NCBI GenBank assembly: GCA_039090855.1 | Contig: CM077011.1 | Location: 21,887,001-21,951,000, forward strand | Direction: 5' to 3' | DNA: 64,000 nucleotides | Source: Macrothele yani | Taxonomy: Eukaryota; Arthropoda; Arachnida; Araneae; Macrothelidae | Part shown: positions 1 to 11,349 of the stretch, piece by piece | Layout of the letters: the number at the start of each line of letters is the position of its first letter | How positions within the stretch are numbered: position 1 is the first letter of the stretch | The notes under the pieces: generated by a model | Database searches by the model: none | What the model saw: the letters and a program-made list of their open reading frames with translations, nothing else | What the model was told of the DNA's origin: nothing | Translations under genes and position numbers: made by a program

Positions 1-2284
1 TCACTTCTTACTCGAGAATAGACTAAGAATGATTGCCGAATAATTATGTAGAAGCATTTCTGAAGAGTCGTCTACCAAAACGTAGAAACCTTGCCTGATC
101 TCACATTGCACAATGAGTTCTTATCTCAGTAGTGGCTTGCACTTTCACGGGCCCTCAGAAGTTGCCAACTTTAAATTCATCGGACGCAACTATGTCATTA
201 ACCCTACAAGTGGCTCATGTACCTGAAACCAAATGGTACCCAAAATTTTCTATACTCTCCTGACGGAAATGTTCATGTAATGGCAATTACTCCCCTCACA
301 CCTCAGCAGTACCGACCATAAACCTGTCACTTGTGAGAGGCACTAGCCTTTATTCTCTGCTCCATACCCCCAAGAAATAATGGGGAAGGGCTAGCTCCCA
401 TGACAAGGACATCATACCAATGGCTAGAAATAAGGGACTGAAACATCTTTCCGATGTTCGACGCCATTGTTACAGTCGTTGTAGCAGGTATCTATTCAGA
501 AAGCATTAGTGAAAATTATCCTCTTAAATTACCACTTTGAATAACAAAGCTAAGAGGACAGCAATGTTTACTGATGCGCAGGTTCACCCGTTCCAGCTGC
601 GTTCTGTCCACTTCTTAAATTAGACAGCAAATGTATTCATTCTAGCTGAAATCAGCCTATTTTGCTAACGCCGAATTAATTCGTTCCAATCGGTTAAAGG
701 GTTAAGTCAGAAAAACATTTAAAGAAAAGGAACTAAATGTGCATCAAGTTACAGGAATTCAAACGGAGTCTAAATTAGACGTATAAATCACACATTCGAC
801 AACGGGGACAGCCTCCTTGCTTATCTGCATAGTAATATGCTAATACTCTATCGTTATATCGTATCTCGTTGAAGCTCCCTCCATCAGGTGTTCCAATTTA
901 TTCGACGTATGTTTCGCTGCAAGTTGTATTTTGATGTCTTGCTAGCAACGCTACAAAAGCTCAACTTCATTGTGGACGGAAAATGTTATCGTAATCAAGA
1001 GTTCACTGATGAAAACATCAGACTAACGTCTTCTGTTTCAAATTTTCTGTCATGAAGCAGATGCTTACGCATCCGAAAACACTTCGAAAATTATGAATAA
1101 TAGGGCAATTAGAATATTCATTCTACAAGATAGATAATCGCAGAAAACACGCAAATAGAGAAAAGGCACGCACACCGTATATGAAAGGAATGCTTAAGCA
1201 CAATCCCTCCCTTCGTGAGTTTAATTGCGTTGTCGAGGAATTTCCCGTGTTTGCAGTGATGCTGGAAGAATGAGAAAATTAGCAGAAGAATGAGAATTCC
1301 GTTTTTAGGAGGAAATTATTAATATTGTTTTGTATCCTGCGCAAAAAAAGGAGCCCACACCCCAGGAGAAATCAAAATTACCGTGAGTTGTCATTTAATT
1401 TCAGTGCCGTTTCAGTAATCATATGTCAGAGCTCGTAACTCCCTTTGATTAATAGGAATCGGGAATGTAAAATAAAGGTGCCTAATTAATCAGAGAATCG
1501 GTGACTGCAGAATTTTAATTAAGACTCCAATGAAGATAATATCATATGCGGTGCAAACAAAAGTAACATTGGTTTAGAAACTTATTTGTTTGGCGACAAG
1601 TATTTTATTTTTATCGCAATCATTTGTTGTGAACATATTGCCATCTTTCTTTTTAATTTTCTATTCGATTCCAAATGATAGCCTTACACTCATTTATATC
1701 TCCAGGCGATTCAGATAGTGCAACAGCCTAACAAACGAAAATAATTTTTTTTTGTTCTTGTCTGTCGTGATCTTTAACATTTTTAGCTCTTTAAATTTAT
1801 ATTGATGATTTTCCTTTATTAAAGGACTTTAATTTGGGAGCTTTCTTTCATATCATTACAATCCCCACAATGAATGCCTATGCATTTATTTTTTCATGGA
1901 TAAACCAATTCTTTTAAAACACTGCTTTGAACAATTTATAGAAAGTTTAATTTATTTTTCCTATTGAAAAAAATTGGTTATTAAAGTAAGTTTGGCCCGC
2001 CACTGTTGACTCATTCTCTGACTTTTATGCCAATCGAAGATTATTATAATTTCTAATCCTAGCCCTTTTTCGAAAGGATGAAAATGAAATCTGTTTTAGG
2101 AACTCTAATAAGTTTTCCCTTGCTAAACTCCAGTACTTTTTCCGAGCATGAGACGTTTACTGCATTTTTTTCAGGACCCCCGGGAGCTACGAGTAGTCGC
2201 CACTTCCTAATTCGTTTCTTCTGGTTCCAGGAGAAGCACGCGCCATAGGACAAACGCACTACCCATGATTCAGTAGATACTCGC
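1..2284. other. AT-rich non-coding DNA, no feature recognised
   Basis: I see no gene, RNA or recognisable transposon here. The stretch is AT-rich with short homopolymer runs and frequent stops in all frames. A minus-strand open frame of 66 codons near 2059-2259 matches nothing I know and is short enough to be chance. Confidence 0.5.
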
Positions 2285-2450
2285 CTACTTAGTGCCAGAG
2301 TCTACCCGGTTTGGGTCCCGGATGATGCATAGGTGACGTGCGTGGCTCTATCCCCTTGTTGGAACCAGTAGATCTAAATTAGGGACATTCACCTACTTAT
2401 TTTATTCTGGGGTTTTACCATTTAACGACCATAACGCCCGAAACTCCCTA
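2285..2450 (+). repeat. Relic of tRNA-derived SINE family A
   Basis: A strongly diverged plus-strand copy of SINE family A. The box-B-like part near 2309-2330 and the body segment near 2345-2386, with ggaaccag followed by ctaaattaggga, line up in order with better copies at 3231 and 4275. The tRNA-like 5' half is barely recognisable and no target duplication is visible. It is probably one of the oldest SINE copies in the window. Confidence 0.45.
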
Positions 2451-3230
2451 CCAATACCGCCGGAAAATGCCCGTCTATAATGAGTAGGATTTCCAACACC
2501 CACCTGTTCTTCGGCGTGTACGGGATTAGCAGAAGTCACCCTCCTTCGTTGTTTTCGTTAAACAAATAACTAAACCAGACGTTGGTATCTTCCGTGGCGA
2601 TATTATTTACTCTCATGACATCGCCTACCTTCTTCGTGGAAGAATGCAATGATCTTATCCCGGGAAACTCTGAAGGTCAATGAACATCAAGACTACGGAT
2701 AGGGTGTTTCGTGTGGTGACTGAACACTAATAAAATGTATATAATAGGCTACGTCAGTTTCTATCGCTCTGACGTCATTCAGAACTTGCCGCGCCATCTG
2801 CTTATATCCGGTGGCGGAAATCGGAACTAAGCTAACCCTATAAAATCAAGGAGGAAAATCAAATAAAGTTAGTAAGGCAAACGACTTCATCTGTGGAAAC
2901 ATGCACGTACTCGAACACCACTGTCTGCGACGTTTGTACGGTTACGCAGGTTTTATTTCGAGTTTTTTTTTTACGCATTGCAGAGTAATTTTATAAGAAG
3001 GAATCAGTGTTATAAATATAAATACCCAGATCTATTTAAAACGCTCTAACCTCCAATAAAAACTGAAATTTTCAGATGTCAAAGTGAGCAGAATCTCATC
3101 TATAAACAACATTTTCAGCTCTTACATGAATGGGTTTTTACTATATTTCCTTACAGAAATTCGGCGTCTATTTGGTATGTTTTCAATCTGCTTCAATTAA
3201 AAATGTCACCCCTTGCTAGATCGAGCAACT
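2451..3230. other. Non-coding spacer
   Basis: No gene recognised. It contains one exact TGACGTCA palindrome at 2770-2777 and an 8-9 base T run near 2965. Confidence 0.4.
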
Positions 3231-3453
3231 GCCGCACCGGTGGCGCAGTGGTTTAAGCGATGGCTTCTGATCACTCGTCCGAAAGGTGTCTAGGTTTGAA
3301 TCCCGGTGAGGCATGAATGTTGTGTTTGTCTTACGGTGCTGGTTTTCTCTCTTCTCTGGAACCAGTGACCCTAAATTAGGGATGGGAGACTGCTTATAGC
3401 CGATTGAGTTGCTCACAGTGGTCATTAAACCTCCTCCAATAAATAAAAAAAAG
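3231..3453 (+). repeat. tRNA-derived SINE, family A
   Basis: The 5' end is tRNA-like, with a box A region (ggtggcgcagtgg) and a box B region (ggtttgaatcc). The family-specific body follows, containing tctggaaccagtgaccc, aaattaggga and gttgctcac, and the copy ends in an A-rich tail. Imperfect 12-bp flanks (agatcgagcaac before, agatcaaggaac after) look like a target-site duplication. SINEs of this type are transcribed by RNA polymerase III and mobilised by a partner LINE; the partner is not identifiable here. Confidence 0.85.
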
Positions 3454-3634
3454 ATCAAGGAACATCTCATATATACATATTTATTTTAAGCTTAAAATCA
3501 GCCGTCCGGGCTGCACTCTAGTCCTTTTATTAGATTGTAATGATGAGAAGAGAAATTCTTAAAGGCGCAACAGACAGTTTCTGGTGGAATTTTTTCTGAA
3601 TTACTCACGATTTCAATGTCCTAGTTGTTTAAGG

Positions 3635-3825
3635 GTTAAAGACCACCCTGAGCAATTCAGTGTGTCATAAACAGTCTTCCGACCTTACATTAGTGCCAGT
3701 CCTTCCAAGGAAGGGAGAAACCCAGTTCCGTAACACACGCACAGCTTCTATGTCTCACACACGGTTCGAACCACGATTCAACTCGGACGAATGATTAGAA
3801 GGCAGTACCGACTGCTTATAGATCT
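3635..3825 (-). repeat. Diverged SINE family A, minus strand
   Basis: Read on the minus strand, the order tRNA-like part, body, tail is kept: cggttcgaacc box-B-like sequence near 3763-3773, the ttccaaggaagggag body near 3702-3716, and the gttgctcac-equivalent near 3645. Many substitutions and a worn tRNA half mark an old copy. Confidence 0.55.
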
Positions 3826-4274
3826 TAGAGCGGCTCATCGTGGTAGTTCAACCCTAAAACGAAAACAACAGCCACCAGGGACTGGACTCCGAACTACATT
3901 AAATAGACTGAATCCCATGCTTCTGATTCATAATGGGGATACCGGCACGTTCAAGATATTCGAAATATTTCGAATTGCATGAGGGTCTTTCAGAAATCTT
4001 GTATTTTAACCTATACAGGTAATCTGTGACATTACGATTCCAACTTTATTTTTCGTCATAGTGCCTACCAACCGCAATGCACTTGCCTGACTGATGCTCC
4101 AGTTCTTTAATCCTAGTGAGAAATAAAAATCACGATTTCGTTTCCTAACCTTCAAATTCACATCCGGGACCACACCAATCATCTGTTTCCCTTGATGGCT
4201 CATTAAATTAGTGGCCGTGAAGTAGAGACGTTTGAATGCTTAATATATATATGAGATGGGTAAGAAATCACGTT

Positions 4275-4490
4275 GCCGACCGGGTGGCGCAGTGGTCTAA
4301 GCGATGGCCTCTTATCATTCGTCCGAAAGGGGCCAGGTTCGAATCCCGGTGAGGCATGGATGTTGTGTTGTCTTACGGCACTGGCTCTCTCCATTCCCTG
4401 GAAACAGTGACCCTAAATTAGGGACGGGCGACTGTTTATAGCACATTGCGTTGCTCACGGTGGTCGTTAAACCTTCAATCATAAAAAAAA
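4275..4490 (+). repeat. tRNA-derived SINE, family A
   Basis: A well-preserved plus-strand copy with box A (gggtggcgcagtggtctaag), box B (ggttcgaatcc), full body and an A-rich tail ending near 4490. It lies about 450 bp downstream of the relic on the other strand. No convincing target duplication was found. A TGACGTCA palindrome sits immediately after the tail at 4492-4499. Confidence 0.85.
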
Positions 4491-4789
4491 ATGACGTCAC
4501 TGTTACTTCGTCACAGTTATGACCAGTGATAAAAAGTAACAGTTCCAAATTCACAGATAAGAAAGCCACTGCTGTTAGCAGTGTTGGAGGACAGCTTGGT
4601 GTCCGAAAATCACTGATCCGTTATAGTTTCAGTTAACATGACACCATATCTAAACAATTTGTCTCCTTTTCTTCTGAAATATCAAACAGGTCGCTAGTGA
4701 TGCGAGATTTCTTTCAGTCTGCCCCTTTTGCCCATGTTTAAGATAGTTTTTGTTTTGGCTTTCGCTGAGCGTTTGTTTGAAACCAAAGA

Positions 4790-5262
4790 ATTCAAAGCGA
4801 GAAGATTGTAATAATGACTTTGCCACTATTACGAGGGAGACTGTGACTAGCCGTTTCGTTACTGCTCCGTCATCCCTGATGTAAACAATGACTTTTTTAC
4901 TGTTACAAGTAAGATAATGACTTGCCGATCGAGACCCTTCACAGCGCCGTCCCCACTGTCTTAAACGGTTATTTTGTCACCGTTACGAGTAAGACGGTGA
5001 CTCGCAGTTCCGGCCACTTTACAGCTCCGTCACGCTGTCGTAAATTGTTATTTTGTCGCTGTTACAAGTAAGAAGATGACTCGCTGTTTAAGACCCTTCA
5101 CAGCTCCGTCCCCACTATCGTAAACGGTTATTTTGTCACCGTTACGAGTAAGACAGTGACTTGCAGTTCCGGGTTTTTTTACAGCTTCGTCATGCTGACG
5201 TAAACGTTTTTTTCACCGTTTAAAGTCACCGTTACTTCTGTGGAATTGTCACTGTCACAGGA
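4790..5262. repeat. Tandem repeat, about 80-bp unit, five to six copies
   Basis: The phrase cagctccgtc (or a close variant) recurs at 4861, 4941, 5021, 5100 and 5181, a spacing of 79-80 bp. Each unit also has a gttacragtaaga-like phrase and a cgtaaacggttattttgtcac-like phrase. Units differ by roughly 10-25 percent, and alternate units resemble each other more (for example those at 4941 and 5100), so a 160-bp dimer may be the higher-order unit. No coding potential seen. Confidence 0.75.
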
Positions 5263-5791
5263 AAATCACAAGTAAGACCACCTCTAATATACCATATAAC
5301 TGCACATAAGGATTTCTTCTGCTGCGGCGCAGCATCGTAATGCACTACCAATGCTAAACTTCGATCGAAGCATTTACGGAAACAAGTTCTCTGCGATATG
5401 TTTTTGTTCCAACGCCGGATATGTTGAGAGGGCGTGGCTCACACACGAAATATATATAAGCGCTGAAGATGTAATCATATGCATCCCCACAAGGACGTCA
5501 TAAAATTTTCCGTTGGATCTGTGTCGTTCTTGTTGGAGTTGTAATCTGAATAAACAGCGTAACCTTTACTTTTTGGAAATTATTTATATTCGACATAATA
5601 GGATCTTCGTAAACGTTCTGTAATGCGATTGAAACTGCAACAAAGTAATGACTGTTCTCGTTACGATCTTTAATTCCCTTCGACAACAGTTCTGTCCGGT
5701 AATCTGAAACGATTTTTCCCAACGCCTGAAATTCTGGCTCTCTTGAAATCTTTTAAGAACATTTGCTTTCGTAGTTTTCTTTAAACGTTGA

Positions 5792-5815
5792 GTGTGTGTG
5801 TGTGTGTGTGTGTGT
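5792..5815. repeat. (GT)n microsatellite
   Basis: Twelve uninterrupted GT dinucleotides. Confidence 0.95.
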
Positions 5816-6329
5816 TCTTTTCCAGTCCCAAGATCTTTCAATGTTTTTATGAAACACTTATAGAAAGTCTTTTAAAAGTGGTTTAACGACAAGACTAAAG
5901 ACATCATGCCCTATTGGCAATGCTCGGTAGTACATCGGTGTCCAAAAGTGAACTGTAGTTCATAAAAGGAGCTGCATTAGACAAATGATCGAGGGGAACA
6001 GTAACAAAAGGTATGTGCAGAAAATGGCGAGCACATGAGAATGTGGAATGATGAGGTTAGCGGTACCACCTCGTAACATTTGTAAACACACAAGAGCAAC
6101 AAATTTTCATGAAACACATGTAGCGAATCGAAATTCTTATAACCATCGCATGGAACAAATTGTTTCTTTTGGAACCAAAGTTTTTGCTGAACATGTAACA
6201 CAGACAGCGTATAGTCGTGGTTTTACGTGGTCGGAATGTTGGAATCAGGGCAACAGTTGCACCGATCTTTGTTGTAAAGGTAGTGCAGTAAATACGGAAA
6301 TACTAAAAACGTTAGTCGTTCACGTGCAT

Positions 6330-7125
6330 AGTGTCGATTACGAACTACGACTGGTCAGGAACTACGCAACGTAATGGATATGTCGGGGAGACAGCTCGCT
6401 GTAAAGCTCATTCACAGACAATTTCTAGACAAACGAAATACAGAAGGCTTCATCAACAAGAACATTATGAGAGATGATCTAGAGTTTGCATCCCAATCCC
6501 TACTTCAGCGAGAAAAGGCAAGTAGCTGTGGTGCAGATCCCACCCGCACTGCGTCACAAACCAATAGATCAGTATCCTGTTCTATGACGAATGCAGATTC
6601 AGTTTGCTAAGTGAAAGCAGTCCTGTTCACCCGTCAAACATCAGAGAAATGTACCACTGTATAGGGCATGGTTTATTAGTCTGGAGCAACATTATACTGT
6701 ATAACATAGGGCCACTCGATGTTTTTTCTGGGAAAATATCACAGGCCCGATATATAGATAGAAAATCCTCAAACCGTACGTGAAGCGTTTTGGTGTTCTG
6801 TTTGGCCACAGTTCTTGTTTATGGTGATAATTCTTCATTCGTCCAACATCAACTTAGTATAGCATGTGTGGGATGGATTGAGGCAGGCTGATTTCAGCTA
6901 GTTAATTTCCGTTCAAAAGTTTCCTGGAGCTCCGTTGTGATCTTGCACAATATTTGAAATTACTGCCGCAGGATATTTTTACAGCCCACAACAAAACACA
7001 CAACTTTGATAGGACACTTTTATCACAGGAAAGTGTCATCAGACACCTTATTTAAACTCTTGTGAATGAGCGAATTCTTCTCCCGTTCACTCGTCTAATT
7101 ACAACCCTATTGAAATAGTACAATG
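6330..7125 (+). pseudogene. Tc1-like transposase relic
   Basis: A decayed DDE transposase on the plus strand. Around 6565-6780 one frame reads LFYDECRFSLLSES, then GHGLLVWSNIILYN and IGPLDVFSGKISQARYID. These match the first catalytic aspartate region of Tc1 transposases (normally FSDESRF) and the VWG-type beta-strand region that follows. Further on, near 6810-6850, a DDNSS-like remnant stands where the second aspartate belongs. At about 7100 SSNYNPIEIV corresponds to the SPDLNPIEHV motif with the catalytic glutamate. Stops and frameshifts separate the blocks, so it is inactive. Terminal repeats were not located; upstream open frames at 6048-6610 probably hold the eroded N-terminal half. Confidence 0.65.
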
Positions 7126-7690
7126 CTCTGGTTTATTATGTATTTCATAGGATATGTATCACGCATCTGTTTCTTTATTTCATTTTCTATCTGCATTGTA
7201 TATCCCATATCGTCTTGTATTTTTCAGTTCTTCCCTTTTGTCAATTATGATCAACTTCAACATTTTCCACCAGATTTCCTGACATATGAACTCTATCCTA
7301 ACAATATTGTTCAAGATTTAATGTCCTTTCACATAAGTTTACAACGTGGAAAATTAAGCATGAATATGCTTCCGCACTTCAAGAACCATCCCAGGGGAAA
7401 ATGCAGGTGAAACACGTATGATCTATGACTCGGCGGATGTTGATCTTAATAGTCCTGTCGCAACATATTCACTACATGGACAGTTTATTACAGCAAATTT
7501 CAAGTTATGTCTATGATGGATTGCTCCCAGATGGTATCACTGGTAGAAGAACAGGAACAAATAGCTCTCCCTAAGTAATGTTGGATGGAAGAGGACACAA
7601 AGATGTTAAGAATTTAGCCATCATACTTTAAGGATATACAAATTAAATTATTGCAGATAGGTCATCTGACTTACAGACTGTCTTAAATCT
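7126..7690. other. Non-coding spacer
   Basis: A 95-codon open frame at 7123-7410 is mostly hydrophobic and unrecognised. It starts just after the end of the Tc1 relic and may include its 3' flank. No other feature seen. Confidence 0.35.
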
Positions 7691-7912
7691 TTTTTTTTTT
7701 TTTTGATTGGAGGTTTAACGACCACCGTGAGCAACTCAATGGGCTATAAGCAGTCGCCCGTCCCTAATTTAGAGTCACTGGTTCCAGGGAAGGGAGAGAG
7801 CCAGTGCCGTAAGACAAACACAACATCCATGCCTCACCGGGATGCGAACCCGGACCCCTTGTGGGCGAATGATCAGAGGCCATCGCTTAGACCACTGCGC
7901 CACCGGGGCGGC
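7691..7912 (-). repeat. tRNA-derived SINE, family A, with 11-bp target duplication
   Basis: A nearly consensus copy on the minus strand. The poly(T) at 7691-7703 is the A-tail seen from the other side, and the tRNA-like part with box B (gggttcgcatcc on the minus strand) and box A lies at 7840-7912. It is flanked by a perfect 11-bp duplication gtcttaaatct (7680-7690 and 7913-7923), which fixes both ends and shows target-primed retrotransposition. Confidence 0.93.
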
Positions 7913-8156
7913 GTCTTAAATCTGATTAAAATGGGATGCCATAATTTTTGCACACGAATTCAACACAGGTGAGAAATTAGTAAGAATTTTTTTTTTAAAT
8001 TATGGAAAATACCACCATCTTACAGAAATTGACACCAAAAGGTATGATTTCAGATATTCTTGAAGTTACTCTGACTCTATATCTTTGTTCCTTCAGCAGA
8101 TTAAAACTCGTTTGAGCAACTTTGACAAATCTTGAGAAAATTTGAGGTGACGTTTG

Positions 8157-8290
8157 ATTGATTGGGTGTTTAACGACCACCGTGCGCAACTCAGTGGGCG
8201 ATAAGGAGTCGCCCGTCCTTAACTTAGGGTAGCTGGTTCCATGGAAGAGAGAAAGCCAGTGCCGTAAGAAAAACACAACACCCATGCCTC
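8157..8290 (-). repeat. 5'-truncated SINE family A
   Basis: The body and tail of family A on the minus strand (gattgggtgtttaacgacca at the tail end). The match stops abruptly after ccatgcctc at 8290, so the whole tRNA-like promoter half is missing. This is the pattern expected of a 5'-truncated reverse transcript or a later deletion. Confidence 0.75.
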
Positions 8291-8461
8291 GAGATGCTGA
8301 TTGCAAAAACAATGAGTTTTGTTCAAAAGTAAGCTTTTTTTTTCCATAAAATAATGTAGCATTCCTACTTAATAGTAGGAAAAATATAAATGAATTTACA
8401 TTCAATTAAAAAAAATATTTATGTCATTTAAAACATTTACACAAGTCATTCGTTTAAACCC

Positions 8462-8575
8462 CAAATGGGATTCAGACTCCATGTGAAACCTTTGCCTTTA
8501 CCCTTCACTTCTTAGATTATGTGTTTCATGTGGTATCCGTCTGCGCAGCATCCAGCAATAATCTCGCATCATTAT
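8462..8575. repeat. Dispersed duplicate block 1 (copy at 11286-11345)
   Basis: The segment holding aaatgggattcag, tatccgtctgcgcagcatcc and agcaataatctc reappears at 11286-11345 with few changes, though about 50 bp of the middle is absent in the second copy. Confidence 0.65.
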
Positions 8576-8974
8576 TTTAGTGTGATATCGTGGTATATTA
8601 CAAGAGCATAATTAACAGTTGTTACTGTGATTTTTAGGTTCCCTACTCATCACTAACACGTAAAAATGAATGGGCGTTTTCTAGCGTTTGGCCCTGTGCT
8701 TAAGTTCTTTAATACAAATAAAACAGATTATGTAGAAGGTATGCTGTGTCTTGTTAATCAATTTTATTCCAACGTATGCACAGTTAGCTGCATTTTATAC
8801 AGTTAAACCTTCATGTGGAGCCATTGTCACAAAACCTACCAGTCACTACATTACACCATTTAAAAAAACCAAAAAAAAACCGACCTCTTAGTTCAGAGAC
8901 AACTCCAACTGGAAGCTTTCAAACATTGAGTTGTAGATGAGCTCAAGTGTATATGTTTAATCGTTGTTCCCTAA

Positions 8975-9112
8975 CAGGTATAGGATATCATACGCAAGGG
9001 TCTGTGTCGGCCAGTAACAAAGCAATACGGAGAACACTAATGTCTGGTGTCGGAGTGTTTTTGGAAAGGATAGAAGAAATGAAAACGTAATATGGAGAGC
9101 TAGTTTAAATTA
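8975..9112. repeat. Dispersed duplicate block 2 (copy at 10975-11100)
   Basis: About 130 bp running from ggatatcatacgcaagggtc through tgtctggtgtcggagtgttt to gaaaacgtaatatgg recurs at 10975-11100 with small indels. Relative to block 1 the order of the two blocks is reversed between the two locations. Confidence 0.75.
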
Positions 9113-9524
9113 CATGATACATATTTTGCATAAATTACATGCACCTTATACGTATTTTCATCGCACAGAAAACGAATTTATTGCAGAATATTCTACGCGT
9201 CGTAATGATTTATTTATATCACCAGGAGCTGCGCCTCTTGGCTCGCTGCGCTCGTTTCCAGAGTAGCGTTTGGGCCCTGCAGCCCGATCTCCAAGTATAT
9301 CACATGAAATAGAAACTGGAAAATTCATATAAATTTTAATTTTTATTGCATGTCTAAGCAAATATGGCTTGTTATTCCGAAGTTTTAGAGTTTTTTTGCT
9401 GTCGTTAATTTTTGGAAGGTCGGACTTTTGTCGTTTGAACTTAAAGCACTTACTAAAGTTACCATTAAGGAAAACAAAAGCGGTCCAAAAAACATGTCTG
9501 TTAACTGTTATGCTAAACCGTTAA

Positions 9525-9733
9525 GGTCGACGTCAAGTAATTTTGCTTCCTATACTTCCAATGAAAAAACTTTTGTACACATTTCATTCACAATCAGTGT
9601 GTTCCCAAGGATAAAAATTTGAACATCGATTAAAATAACTTCATATTATAACTTCTAATGCTTAATATTTTCTAAAACATAAGCATAGTTATATTAAAAA
9701 TCACTAACTTTTCCTTTGGTGGTGTTGGAACCC

Positions 9734-9766
<33 letters not shown>

Positions 9767-9982
9767 CGCGACCTGTACTTTGATGACGTCAATAGACAAA
9801 CAAATGTTGGATTGGATATTTATGGTTATGTTTTAGAAAATATTAAGTATTCCAAGATTTAAAAGGAAGATATTTTAATATATGTTCAAGTTTCATGCTT
9901 GGGAACGCAGTAATTGTGAAGAAAATGTGTACAGAAAGTTTTCTATTGGAAGTACAGGAAGCGAAATTACTTGATGTCCACC
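9525..9982. mobile_element. Palindromic MITE with TTAA target duplication, copy 1
   Basis: A 458-bp foldback element. It is bounded by TTAA on both sides (9521-9524 and 9983-9986). The ends are inverted: ggtcgacgtcaagtaatttt on the left and the complement of ggtggacatcaagtaatttc on the right. The arms stay complementary for some 200 bp, with shared phrases such as cttaatattttctaaaacat and gttcccaagg. The centre holds a poly(A) run (9735-9765) and a TGACGTCA palindrome (9784-9791). There is no coding capacity, so it would need a transposase in trans. TTAA targets are typical of piggyBac and Kolobok superfamilies; which one applies cannot be decided from the ends. A second copy lies at 56334-58609. 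Confidence 0.85.
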
Positions 9983-10970
9983 TTAAATAACTGAAATGGC
10001 TTTACCAACAAAACATATGCATAACAAATTCTCTGCGTCACAATGGCAGCAGGTCACGGGACCAGAACGTTCCTCTGTGGTTATCGTGAATACAGACAAG
10101 CTGTCAGTTTCTTTCCTTTGCGTCTTTAGAAAATGCTTAAAAATCAGAAAATGGTTTTTTCTTAAATTTGTTTTTCGTAAAATAGGGATGATAGTTGTAA
10201 GTTTTTGCTGTAAAACTTACAATGTGTTATGATTTATAGTTTGCCATATATCCGTTTTTTTAAATGTATCCCATCGCGAAATAGAGAATTTAGTGAAATT
10301 TAGAAATTTAATTTCTCAAAAAATAAATCGAAATTCAAAAAAAGGGTGACGAGGTGCAAAATTCGGTCATGGCACTACATGTCTACAAAGTTTCGTGGTT
10401 CTGTTGCTGTTAGTGTGTCCAGAACGCGACCTGACAGCACTTTTTTGCTTACCTTAAGTTTGAAATACAATAGCTCTTGAAGTATCGCCAGAATCGAGAA
10501 ACGGTTTATTTCAGCGTGTTCTCCAAACAATTCTCTACAAACGACGTAAATTTCATATTTTTGTGTTCGATACGTTTTGCGCTGCGAGCAAGCGTGTCGC
10601 GAAATTTCTAAAACAGCGGTGGCAGTTGCAATTAGAAATAAGCATTTATTTTAAATTGTTTAGTTTGCAGCAGTAGAAATGAAAACAATTGCAGCTGTGA
10701 AATATCAAAGACATACGTAGGTAATACGAATGATAGAACAACTTCTTTGAAAAATATTAACGTTTCTTTCAATTTGGCAGTAGCTTTTAATGTTCATGAT
10801 TACCCAACTAAACCAATATCGCTCTTAACAACTATTCATTGATAAAAATTTCCGCAGTGAAGAAATAAGGAGTTCAGCATAAATTTAAATGACAAAAGAT
10901 GAGGGCTTCTGGTGGGAAACACAAAATCCAGATGATAAAAATTGCCTGCAGCCTTAAATGACTAGTAATA
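9983..10970. other. Non-coding spacer
   Basis: No gene or known repeat recognised. A 78-codon open frame at 9996-10232 is unrecognised and contains no domain I know. Confidence 0.4.
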
Positions 10971-10974
10971 ACGT

Positions 10975-11100
10975 TGGATATCATACGCAAGGGTCTGTGT
11001 CTGTGAGTAACAAAGCAATACGGAGAAAAATGTCTGGTGTCGGAGTGTTTTTGGAAAGGATAGAAGAAATGAAAAACGTAATATGGAAAGCTCGTTTGAT
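10975..11100. repeat. Dispersed duplicate block 2, second copy
   Basis: Matches 8975-9112 in the same orientation, with an 8-base deletion after atacggaga. Block 1's partner follows about 185 bp later, whereas at the first location it precedes by about 400 bp. Confidence 0.75.
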
Positions 11101-11285
11101 TTGCCGCTAGTAACCCACGCAGTTATCGCTGACAGCCTGGAAACTAGAGTAACATTCAGCGTTCTAATTATCCAGTGATCCGCTGGCCATTGGCTAGTAA
11201 ATTCCCATTGGACCACTGAAAATGTTTTGTTATAAAATCCATGGCATTGAAAATGTTTGTTATAAAATCCATTCGTTTTTACTTC

Positions 11286-11345
11286 AAATGGGATTCAGTG
11301 TTGTATCCGTCTGTGCAACATCCAGCAATAATCTCCCATCATTCT
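11286..11345. repeat. Dispersed duplicate block 1, second copy
   Basis: Shares aaatgggattcag, gtatccgtctg and agcaataatctc with 8462-8575 in the same orientation. Confidence 0.6.
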
Positions 11346-11349
11346 TTTG

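Noticed and set aside
5498..5841. Minus-strand frames across the (GT)n tract
   Set aside because: The frame contains a run of alternating His-Thr residues from the microsatellite; no coding evidence.
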